From contig JAFGVE010000028.1 in assembly GCA_016938175.1 (NCBI GenBank), forward strand, positions 99,884 through 163,883: a DNA stretch of 64,000 bases, in the 5' to 3' direction. The notes below the pieces were generated by a model that had not been told where the DNA came from, made no database searches, and saw only the letters and a list, made by a program, of their open reading frames with translations. This document shows positions 8,023 to 15,427 of this stretch, in pieces (position 1 is the first letter of the stretch; every line of letters starts with the position of its first letter). Origin of the DNA: Campylobacterales bacterium. GTDB taxonomy: Bacteria; Campylobacterota; Campylobacteria; Campylobacterales; Sulfurimonadaceae. A program made the translations under genes and the position numbers.

Positions 8023-9029
8023 GAACACCCTCTATATCTACCACCGAACTCTATAACAGTATAGATATGCTGCTTGAAACAGATACACCTCTTTTTATAC
8101 ATGGTAGTCCGGGGATTGGAAAGTCTTACATAGTTGCAGACATAGCACAAAAAAAAGGACTTGAACTTGTAGATGTGCGCTTATCTCAAATGGATCCCGT
8201 TGACCTGCGTGGTGTTCCCTCTATACAAAATAATCAAACTGTATGGATGCCTCCTGTATTTTTTCCAAAAGATATGGACTCAAAGGGTATTCTCTTTTTA
8301 GATGAGCTAAACTCTGCACCTCCTTCTGTTCAAGCTGCCATATATCAACTAGTGCTTAACCGTCAGATGGGTGAGTACAAACTTCCTGATGGATGGAGAA
8401 TCATCTGTGCGGGGAACCGTGTTAGTGATAGGGGTGTGGTATTTCGTCTTCCATCACCGCTTGTAAACCGTATGGTGCATCTACATGTTGAGGCAAGGTT
8501 TGAAGACTTTAAACTCTTTGCCATTAAAGCTGGGCTACACCCTTTTGTTATAGGTTTTTTAGGTTTTAGACCCGATTTACTCTCTACAGAGCCGGTTGTA
8601 GAAGATGACTCAAACCCTGCATTTGCAACACCAAGAAGTTACCACATGCTCTCAAATATATTAAAATCAAGAGATGACATAAGCGCAATCGCACCAATCA
8701 TTTACGGAACAATAGGCTACAGTTCAGGGATAGAATTTACCTCTTACGTAAGGGTGTACGAAGAGCTCCCTGATGTAGCTGCTATATATGAAGGACACTA
8801 TCCAGAGATAAAAAATCAGCCGGCACTTCTTTATGCTCTTGTTTCTGCTCTTATTGAGTACTACAAGGGAAGTGATAGCCATAAAGAACACCTTTTTGCA
8901 TTTAGCGAAACTCTACCTACTGAATTTGGGATTATGCTTATAAAAGACGTTATCGTTAAAGATGAGTCTTTAGCACTGCACAGTGCCTTTAATGAATGGG
9001 TGGAAAAGTATGGTGAATATATCATCTGA
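8019..9029 (+). CDS. MoxR-family AAA+ ATPase
   Basis: 336 residues. Walker A is GSPGIGKS (residues about 29-36), Walker B is ILFLDELNSAPPSVQ, and a sensor motif reads CAGNRVSDRG, all typical of MoxR ATPases. These hexameric ATPases work with a VWA-type partner to insert metals or activate metalloenzymes (for example NorQ/NorD and CbbQ/CbbO). The next gene encodes just such a partner and overlaps its 3' end by 20 bases. A role in maturing or reactivating nitrogenase or a cofactor enzyme is an inference from the operon. Confidence 0.85.
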   Translation: MRTPSISTTELYNSIDMLLETDTPLFIHGSPGIGKSYIVADIAQKKGLELVDVRLSQMDPVDLRGVPSIQNNQTVWMPPVFFPKDMDSKGILFLDELNSAPPSVQAAIYQLVLNRQMGEYKLPDGWRIICAGNRVSDRGVVFRLPSPLVNRMVHLHVEARFEDFKLFAIKAGLHPFVIGFLGFRPDLLSTEPVVEDDSNPAFATPRSYHMLSNILKSRDDISAIAPIIYGTIGYSSGIEFTSYVRVYEELPDVAAIYEGHYPEIKNQPALLYALVSALIEYYKGSDSHKEHLFAFSETLPTEFGIMLIKDVIVKDESLALHSAFNEWVEKYGEYII

Positions 9030-10164
9030 TTTTCTCACGAAACTAGAGAAGATACGGGTACAGTTTCTTTTTGACCACCCCTTTTTGAGTGTTTTGGCAC
9101 TCTCTCTTCCAATGGAGTTTAGAAAAAACAAGCATGAGGCGTTTGAGACTAATGGTGTGTGCATTTATGTTGATGTCTCTCTTTGCGAGCACATTCCCCA
9201 AGAGGAGTTAAAATATATATATGCTCATACACTACTACACATTCTTTTAAAACACCCCTTTCGTATGAGAGATAGAGACCATGGAACGTGGAATCGTAGT
9301 AGTGACATAGTTATAAATCTCCTTTTGAGTGACTTTGAGCGTGTTGGAGAGCGACCGGAACATGAAGTAATGCTTGAGAAGTTTCGAGACAAAAGTGTTG
9401 AAGAGGTTTACAACATCCTCTATGAAGAGAATGAAAATGGAGAGGGCACACCTGATGAGAAGAACCCTCAAGAAGAGAAACTTGACCTCATAGAACATGA
9501 GGGTGATGACTCTGCTGTCATGGAAGAGATAGACGCACTCATAGTCCAAGCGATGGGTGCAGCGAGTAAACAAGGAGACATTCCCAGCTCGTTTTTAGAG
9601 ATGATCAAAGAGGTCATCCGTCCAAAAATAGACCTTGAAACACTTTTGCATACCTACATGAGTGAGAGCTTTTTTGACAAAGAGGTGGACTTCTCTTACC
9701 CCAACCGTCGTTTTATCCATCAGGGAATATATCTTCCCGGCTATAAGCATGAAAAAAATCGTCTGAGTCTTTACATAGCTCTTGATAGGTCTATGAGCAT
9801 ACATGTAGATACCTTCTCTAAGTTTTTGGGCATCATCGACTCTGTTTTACGAATGAGTAGTGACTTTAGTGTTACCGTTGTTCCTTTTGATGAGAGTGTG
9901 GATGAAGCAAAGATTGTTACCTACGATGCACAAGACAACCGACCAACGATTGCGTTTGAAAAGGGAAATGGAGGCACACTCTTTGAACCGGTTGTGAACT
10001 ACTTCAAAACACGAAGTGACTCACAAAGTGCTCTTATGGTACTAAGCGATGGACTCTTTAAGATAGAAAAAGCCCCAGAGATAACAACGCTTTTTTTAAT
10101 AAGTGATAAACGAAACATGAAGAAGCTTGAGAGCTTTGGTGATGTTTTTTATTTTGACCTGTAG
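9010..10164 (+). CDS. VWA-like / DUF2201-type putative metallopeptidase partner of MoxR
   Basis: About 384 residues from ATG 9010, which has GGTGGAAAAG upstream; a GTG at 8983 and an ATG at 8992 are possible earlier starts. The N-terminal part has AHTLLHILLKH, placed like the zinc site of DUF2201 peptidases, but the usual glutamate of HExxH is threonine, so peptidase activity is doubtful. An acidic linker (about 140-170) precedes a C-terminal von Willebrand-like domain with a MIDAS-type sequence ALDRSMSIHVD and later LMVLSDG. The pair with MoxR suggests a chaperone-type complex acting on a metalloprotein. Confidence 0.78.
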   Translation: MVNISSDFLTKLEKIRVQFLFDHPFLSVLALSLPMEFRKNKHEAFETNGVCIYVDVSLCEHIPQEELKYIYAHTLLHILLKHPFRMRDRDHGTWNRSSDIVINLLLSDFERVGERPEHEVMLEKFRDKSVEEVYNILYEENENGEGTPDEKNPQEEKLDLIEHEGDDSAVMEEIDALIVQAMGAASKQGDIPSSFLEMIKEVIRPKIDLETLLHTYMSESFFDKEVDFSYPNRRFIHQGIYLPGYKHEKNRLSLYIALDRSMSIHVDTFSKFLGIIDSVLRMSSDFSVTVVPFDESVDEAKIVTYDAQDNRPTIAFEKGNGGTLFEPVVNYFKTRSDSQSALMVLSDGLFKIEKAPEITTLFLISDKRNMKKLESFGDVFYFDL

Positions 10165-10173
10165 GAAAAGAGA

Positions 10174-10872
10174 ATGGATGAGTTGAGTTATAAAGAGGAG
10201 ATAGAAGAGCTTCAAAACGAGGGTGATTTTGAGGCTCGTGGTGATGCTTTGTACATGTACCATGAGGATGATGCAGCACGGCTTGAGTGGGCTTTTTACA
10301 GACCATCTGGCTCTCATCCAGCTCAGATTCAAGATAAAAACCACCTAGTAGCCATAATGGCATTTAACCACTCTCGTTTAGGTGCTTTAGAGCGTTTTAA
10401 CCTCATAAGTTCTGAGATAATCAATGATGAAAAATTACGACATAAGATACGAAATCGTAGTCGTATGCTTTTTAGGGCGATGATTGACAATGATTTTGAA
10501 GACTTGGTAAATGTTCTTAAGAAGTATCCGGTGTTTTCTGACTTGGCGTATGACCAGATGATTAACGGAAGAATATGGAATGAAACATACGCTAAGCCTG
10601 AGTATGCATCGGAGTTTTTAGTACTGAGTGAGGCTTACCTTGATGATGCGTTACGTAAGGGTTTAAAACGGAAACTACAACCGGTAAATAGCTTTTCATA
10701 CGATGAGGCAAAGGTCTATTTTGAACTCTTAGAAAGTCAAGCACAAAAGTTGCATATTGTCATTAGAGAACATTACGCAAATGAGTTTGAAAAATGGTTG
10801 CAAAAAAGAGACTTGCATCCACTTCAAAAGATTCTCTGGAAAAAAAACATCGAACAATTGAGGAGTGAGTAA
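10174..10872 (+). CDS. Conserved hypothetical protein, related to the product at 18341-18949
   Basis: 232 residues and no family I can name. Its central segment (LFRAMIDNDFEDLVNVLKKYP) and C-terminal segment (DLHPLQKILWKKNIE) match closely placed segments of the 202-residue protein encoded on the minus strand at 18341-18949 (LVKVLNAYP and NLHPLQKIILTKEI), so the two are paralogues. It is helical, charged and soluble. It starts 9 bases after the VWA gene behind a GGAAAAGAG site, so it may be a third component of the MoxR/VWA machinery. Its stop overlaps the next ATG as TAATG. Confidence 0.7.
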   Translation: MDELSYKEEIEELQNEGDFEARGDALYMYHEDDAARLEWAFYRPSGSHPAQIQDKNHLVAIMAFNHSRLGALERFNLISSEIINDEKLRHKIRNRSRMLFRAMIDNDFEDLVNVLKKYPVFSDLAYDQMINGRIWNETYAKPEYASEFLVLSEAYLDDALRKGLKRKLQPVNSFSYDEAKVYFELLESQAQKLHIVIREHYANEFEKWLQKRDLHPLQKILWKKNIEQLRSE

Positions 10873-11117
10873 TGGCAACAAGTATTATAAAAAGTGTTAT
10901 GAAGGCTATTTACAATTTGAGTGATGAAGACAATTACAATCTCTATGACTCTTATGATATAGCTGAGTATTTGGGTTTGAGCATCGAAGTTGTTGAAAAG
11001 ACTTTGCAGACACTTGAGGATGGAAGGTTCATAAGTGAGTGTATGAACCTACATGATGATGGTATACAAACATACTGTTTGACAGACAAAGCCATTGACT
11101 TGGTTGAAGTTGGATGA
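10872..11117 (+). CDS. Small protein with a winged-helix-like pattern
   Basis: 81 residues. The run YDSYDIAEYLGLSIEVVEKT followed by LEDGRFISE resembles a helix-turn-helix plus wing, as in small DNA-binding or protein-interaction wHTH domains, but I cannot assign a family. It is coupled to its neighbours on both sides (TAATG upstream, 4-base overlap downstream) in the ferredoxin-flavodiiron-MoxR operon. A regulatory or assembly role is possible; nothing in the sequence decides it. Confidence 0.6.
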   Translation: MATSIIKSVMKAIYNLSDEDNYNLYDSYDIAEYLGLSIEVVEKTLQTLEDGRFISECMNLHDDGIQTYCLTDKAIDLVEVG

Positions 11118-11521
11118 ATTTAATAATCTTTTACGAAAAACCCGGCTGTAAAACAAATGCGAAACAAAAACAGTCTTTTCGCGAAGCTGGGTGCAAGGTT
11201 ATAGAGAGAGACTTAATCAATCATGGGCTTGAGAGAGAAGAGCTGCATGAGTTTTTTAAAAATATGCCCATAACAAAATGGTTTAACCCCAGTGCACCAC
11301 TCATAAAAAATGGCAAAATAAATCTTTCCACGCTAGATAAAGAGAGCGCACTTGATATGCTCATGGAAAACCCAATCTTAATTAGAAGACCTCTGATGAT
11401 AATAAAAGGGCGAAAGCTCTGCGGATTTAACAAGTGGTTTGTCGAAAAGCTTCTAGACATAAAAATGCCACTAAAACCATCTATGAAGTGTGAAACATTT
11501 TCAAAACCTGATGAATGTTAA
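11114..11521 (+). CDS. ArsC/Spx-family nitrogenase-associated protein
   Basis: 135 residues with the ArsC-type thioredoxin fold: N-terminal LIIFYEKPGCKTNAKQK places one cysteine where ArsC has its catalytic residue, and the IRRPLMIIKGRKLCGF segment near residue 90 matches the family's RRP motif. This is the pattern of the nitrogenase-associated ArsC-like family found beside nif genes, sometimes called NifO. The biochemical role is unknown; NifO overproduction has been linked to nitrate effects on nitrogenase. It is the last gene of the sigma-54-type operon before the AT-rich island. Confidence 0.8.
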   Translation: MNLIIFYEKPGCKTNAKQKQSFREAGCKVIERDLINHGLEREELHEFFKNMPITKWFNPSAPLIKNGKINLSTLDKESALDMLMENPILIRRPLMIIKGRKLCGFNKWFVEKLLDIKMPLKPSMKCETFSKPDEC

Positions 11522-11535
11522 CACTTTAGACTTTT

Positions 11536-11553
11536 TAGCGTTTTATATCGCTA
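11536..11553. terminator. Short hairpin after the nif operon, possible weak terminator
   Basis: TAGCG (11536-11540) and CGCTA (11549-11553) form a 5-bp stem 14 bases after the stop of the ArsC-like gene. No U-run follows, so intrinsic termination is doubtful. The rest of 11554-11721 is very AT-rich and marks the left edge of the island; I see no direct repeats or transposon ends in it. Confidence 0.25.
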
Positions 11554-11721
11554 GTTAATAGATTCTAAAATTTCAATATAACTTAAATTAAATCCAGGAA
11601 GTACAGGTTTCGTAACAGTGTATTTTAGTGTAAACATTCCATTTTAGTTTAAATTATTTAAAATGTAATTGCGGTGTTTTTAGGTAGAATAGCCAATATT
11701 TTACTAATACAGGTATTTAGC

Positions 11722-14202
11722 ATGCGAAAAATTCCATTTACAGTATCAGCTAGAACAGCGAGATTAATTGGTAGAGAAAATATTGCTTCATCTAAAGGCG
11801 CTATTGTTGAGCTTGTAAAAAATTGTTATGATGCAGATAGTCCTATAGCAATAATATATTTTAAAAGAATAATTGAAACTGTTATTGAAAAAGAAGTTCA
11901 AGATGGAAAAGAAGTAGACGTAGAAAAGAAAGTTGATAAGAGTGAATTGTTTATTATTGATGCTGGTGAAGGTATGACGGAGCAAATAATAAAAAAACAT
12001 TGGATGACTATAGGAACGAATAATAAAGAGTCAGATTTTTTTACAAAAAGTGGAAGAGTCAAAGCTGGAGCTAAAGGAATAGGAAGATTTGCATTAGATA
12101 AACTTGGTGATAAATGTGAAATGGTTACAAAGTTTAATACTAAAGTTCACAAAGACTTTGATGATGATGGGAAGGAAACAAATTTAAGAGCTTATCAGTG
12201 GGAAGTAGATTGGACTGATTTTGAAGGAGATGGAAAAACTATTGATCAAGTCAAGGCTATTTTATTTGGTTCTGAAGATTTGGATTTAAAAGATTATATT
12301 TTAAGTGAAATAGATGATGATAACATTAAAAATATTTTAGAAAAAGAGAAATTTGAAAATGGAACAATTTTTAAAATATCTAACTTAAGAGATAATTGGG
12401 AAGATCATTATGTTAATGAAGTGTTTAAGGATTTAGAGGTATTAGTTCCCCCTAAAGAAAGTAATCCTTTTAAAATATCTTTATTTAGTAAAGAATATCC
12501 TGAAAAGTATGGAGAGGTACTAGGTTCAATTTGTGATGATTATGATTACAAGTTATCTGTCACAGCTAATGATAATCAATCTGTTTCAATAAAGATTTTT
12601 AGAAAAGAATATATTGTAGATACAATTCCTCCTAAATTTTTTATGAGAGATTTTTCTAAAGAATATCCATATAGAAAAGAAGACTTTGAAAAAGGTTATT
12701 GGGAAAGAGAAACAACTTTTAAAGAGCTTTTGGCAGGATATAATAAAAAAGATGAAGATAATACATTTTCAAAAATAGGAAATTTTCAGTTTGATTTTTA
12801 TTTTATGAAAAAAACTTATATGACAGAAGACTTGTCAAAATTTTATTATAAAAAGTTTGTCTCAAGGGATAGAAAAAACTGGTTAGATAAATTTGGAGGA
12901 ATAAAATTATTTAGAGATGATTTTAGAGTTAGACCTTATGGAGAGGTTGAAAATAGTGCCTTTGACTGGTTAGGACTAGGGATGAGACAAACAAAAAGTC
13001 CTGCTTCTATTGCTAAGAAAGAGGGAGGATGGAAAGTCAATCCTGAAAATGTAGCAGGAGCAATAAATATCACAAGAGTAGGTAATGTAGATTTTCAGGA
13101 TAAATCTAGTAGAGAAGGACTTCAAGAAAATAAAACTTTTTTAATTTTTAGAAAATTGATTTTAAGTGTAATAGAGGTATTTGAAGAAGATAGAGCAAAA
13201 ATAGCAAGTGAAATGAAATTGTTCTATGAAGAGATTGACGATAATTCAAAAGGGAAAAAATATGTAGATGATCTTGCTAAAAAAATTTTAGAGAAAGAAA
13301 GAACAAAGAAAAATGAAGAATTAGAGAAGAATAGTTCTTCCGAAAATCATGAAAAAGAAGATCCTGATAAAATCTTATTATCTAAAAGATTAGAAGATAA
13401 AAATGAAGAGATAGAAAATTTAAAAGAGGAGCAAAAACTATTAAGAGGAATGGCGAGTAGTGGAATTGTTGTTGCTTCTTTTAGTCATGACTTAAGTAAA
13501 ATATCTCAAAATTTAAATTCTCGTGTTGATAAATTAAAAAAAATACTTGATAATTATATTAGTGAAGATGATTTACTAGATTTAGAAGATAGAAAAAATC
13601 CTTTCTATATTTTAGAAAGAATAAAAAAACAAGATGTAAAACTACAAAATTGGCTACATTTTTCATTAGGTGTAGCAAGAAAAGATAAAAGAAAAACAAA
13701 AACCTTAAAGTTTAAAAGTTATTTTAGTTTATTAAAAGATGATTGGGAAACTATTTTCAATAATAGAGGAATAGTCTTTAATATTGAAGAGGTAGGAAAC
13801 TTATCAATGAGAGTATATGAAATAGATATTGATAGTATTTTTAATAATTTAATAATTAATACTATAAATGCATTTATTGAATCTAAAAATGATATTGATA
13901 GAATCATCAAAGTAAAAGTTTATGATAATAAAAATGAATTATTTATTGATTATATTGATAATGGACCTGGATTATCGGAAGATATATTAAATCATGAAAA
14001 AATATTTGAACCCATGTTTACTACAAATCTAAATAAGCATACTGGTGAAGAAGAAGGAACGGGTTTAGGTATGTGGATAATTAAATCAATAGTCGAAGAT
14101 AATGATGGTGATGTAAAGTTAATTTATCCACAAGATGGAGGATTTGGATTAAGAGTTATTTTTCCAAAAAAATATGAGGGAACAAAGGAAATAAATGTTT
14201 AG
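11722..14202 (+). CDS. Dual GHKL ATPase / histidine-kinase-like protein of a putative defence island
   Basis: About 826 residues from ATG 11722; a GTG at 11674 would add 16 residues outside the conserved domain. The N-terminal MORC/Hsp90-like ATPase shows ELVKNCYDAD (30-39), DAGEGM (80-85) and GAKGIGRF (116-123). A middle region with a charged coiled coil (about 520-575) leads to ASFSHDLSKI, with a candidate phosphoacceptor His589, and a second ATPase domain with IFNNLIINTINAF, DNGPG (746-750) and GTGLGMWI (779-786). It is thus an Hsp90-like ATPase fused to a histidine kinase half with no membrane segment. The next gene, a receiver protein, overlaps by 8 bases. Base composition is AT-richer than the nif genes, suggesting transfer. 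Confidence 0.85.
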   Translation: MRKIPFTVSARTARLIGRENIASSKGAIVELVKNCYDADSPIAIIYFKRIIETVIEKEVQDGKEVDVEKKVDKSELFIIDAGEGMTEQIIKKHWMTIGTNNKESDFFTKSGRVKAGAKGIGRFALDKLGDKCEMVTKFNTKVHKDFDDDGKETNLRAYQWEVDWTDFEGDGKTIDQVKAILFGSEDLDLKDYILSEIDDDNIKNILEKEKFENGTIFKISNLRDNWEDHYVNEVFKDLEVLVPPKESNPFKISLFSKEYPEKYGEVLGSICDDYDYKLSVTANDNQSVSIKIFRKEYIVDTIPPKFFMRDFSKEYPYRKEDFEKGYWERETTFKELLAGYNKKDEDNTFSKIGNFQFDFYFMKKTYMTEDLSKFYYKKFVSRDRKNWLDKFGGIKLFRDDFRVRPYGEVENSAFDWLGLGMRQTKSPASIAKKEGGWKVNPENVAGAINITRVGNVDFQDKSSREGLQENKTFLIFRKLILSVIEVFEEDRAKIASEMKLFYEEIDDNSKGKKYVDDLAKKILEKERTKKNEELEKNSSSENHEKEDPDKILLSKRLEDKNEEIENLKEEQKLLRGMASSGIVVASFSHDLSKISQNLNSRVDKLKKILDNYISEDDLLDLEDRKNPFYILERIKKQDVKLQNWLHFSLGVARKDKRKTKTLKFKSYFSLLKDDWETIFNNRGIVFNIEEVGNLSMRVYEIDIDSIFNNLIINTINAFIESKNDIDRIIKVKVYDNKNELFIDYIDNGPGLSEDILNHEKIFEPMFTTNLNKHTGEEEGTGLGMWIIKSIVEDNDGDVKLIYPQDGGFGLRVIFPKKYEGTKEINV

Positions 14203-14863
14203 AATAATATATATAGATGAATATCAAGATGATATTGATGATTTTTTAGATTATATTGAAGACAAAGATAGTGAAGGTATTTTTAAGGTTATCCCATTAT
14301 TTCCAATGAGTTCTCTTGATGAAACAATTGAAAAAATATTTGAGAATAAACCTGATGCAATTGTTTCAGATTATAAACTAAATGAATATAAAACAGATAT
14401 AGAATATAATGTCCCTTACAATGGAGTGGGACTACTTGAAAAGGTCTTAGAGACAAAGAAAGACTTTCCTTGTTTTGTTATGACCTCATATGATGATGAA
14501 GCAATAAAATCAAGTCAAGATGTAAATGTAGTTTATATAAAAGATATCTTACATGGGAGTGAGGATAATACAAGTGCAAAAGCAAATTTTGTAGATATAA
14601 TCCAAAATCAAATTATTCATTACAAAAAAAGAATTAAAGATGCAGAGAGTGAATTAGATACATTGATTTCAAAATCAGAACTAGAACCTTTAGATTCTTT
14701 TGAAGAGGAACGAATATTAGATTTAGAACGTCTGATTGAAGAGTCAACTGATAGAAAATGTAAAATTCCTAAACAGTTAAAAGAACTACCAAATTTGAAT
14801 AAAATTCATAAAATGATTGATAATACCGATGAACTCATTAAAGAATTGAAAAAAGAGAGCTAA
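14195..14863 (+). CDS. Response-regulator receiver-domain protein of the island
   Basis: 222 residues. All receiver landmarks are visible: the acidic pocket IYIDEYQDD (residues 5-13), phosphoacceptor Asp59 in VSDYKL, Thr97/Ser98 in VMTSYDD and Lys116 in VYIKDI. The remaining C-terminal half is helical and charged, probably coiled coil, and carries no recognisable DNA-binding domain. It probably accepts phosphate from the kinase half of the preceding protein and passes the signal by protein contact, perhaps to the HNH nuclease or methyltransferase encoded next. Start overlaps the kinase stop by 8 bases. Confidence 0.82.
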   Translation: MFRIIYIDEYQDDIDDFLDYIEDKDSEGIFKVIPLFPMSSLDETIEKIFENKPDAIVSDYKLNEYKTDIEYNVPYNGVGLLEKVLETKKDFPCFVMTSYDDEAIKSSQDVNVVYIKDILHGSEDNTSAKANFVDIIQNQIIHYKKRIKDAESELDTLISKSELEPLDSFEEERILDLERLIEESTDRKCKIPKQLKELPNLNKIHKMIDNTDELIKELKKES

Positions 14864-14867
14864 AAGT

Positions 14868-15425
14868 ATGTATAGTGTTCATAAAAAAAAGCCGATACGT
14901 ACTTGTAAAAAATCTTTAGAAAGATATACTTCTTATAGATCATATATTAAAGAAGATTTTCACCATAGTTGTGGTTATTGCGGTGATTCAGATGAGTTTT
15001 ATGGACATTATCATATTGATCATTTTAAGCCACAAGGAGATGCTCGTTTTGTTCATTTAAAAACTGAATATAGTAATTTAGTTTATTCATGCCCTTTTTG
15101 TAATTTATCAAAATCTGATACATGGTTAGATCAAGATGAATTTATTGACCCTTGTTGTGCTACATACGACAGTCATTTAAAAAGAAATGACAAAGGTAAA
15201 ATTGAACCGATAACAAAAAATGGAAAAAATATGTATAAACATATGAAATTATATTTATTAAGACATGAACTAATATGGGTAATTGAGAAAATTCTTGTTC
15301 AACAAGAAGAATTACTAAAATTAAGAGATACACTAGAAGAAGATAGTGATAAGTTAAAAGTAGCAGATGCTTTTATAGAGTTACAAAATACTATTAAAAG
15401 CTATACTAGATTGTATATGGAATAA
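14868..15425 (+). CDS. HNH endonuclease
   Basis: 185 residues. A zinc-HNH core is plain: CGYC (Cys35, Cys38), HIDHFKP (His49, His52), an asparagine in YSNLVYS near 70, and CPFCN (Cys75, Cys78). This matches bacterial HNH nucleases that make double-strand cuts using a beta-beta-alpha metal site. The C-terminal half is helical. It lies between the receiver gene and the methyltransferase gene with 4- and 2-base gaps, so it is probably the cleaving component of a modification-linked system. Its recognition specificity cannot be read from the sequence. Confidence 0.85.
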   Translation: MYSVHKKKPIRTCKKSLERYTSYRSYIKEDFHHSCGYCGDSDEFYGHYHIDHFKPQGDARFVHLKTEYSNLVYSCPFCNLSKSDTWLDQDEFIDPCCATYDSHLKRNDKGKIEPITKNGKNMYKHMKLYLLRHELIWVIEKILVQQEELLKLRDTLEEDSDKLKVADAFIELQNTIKSYTRLYME

Positions 15426-15427
15426 TA

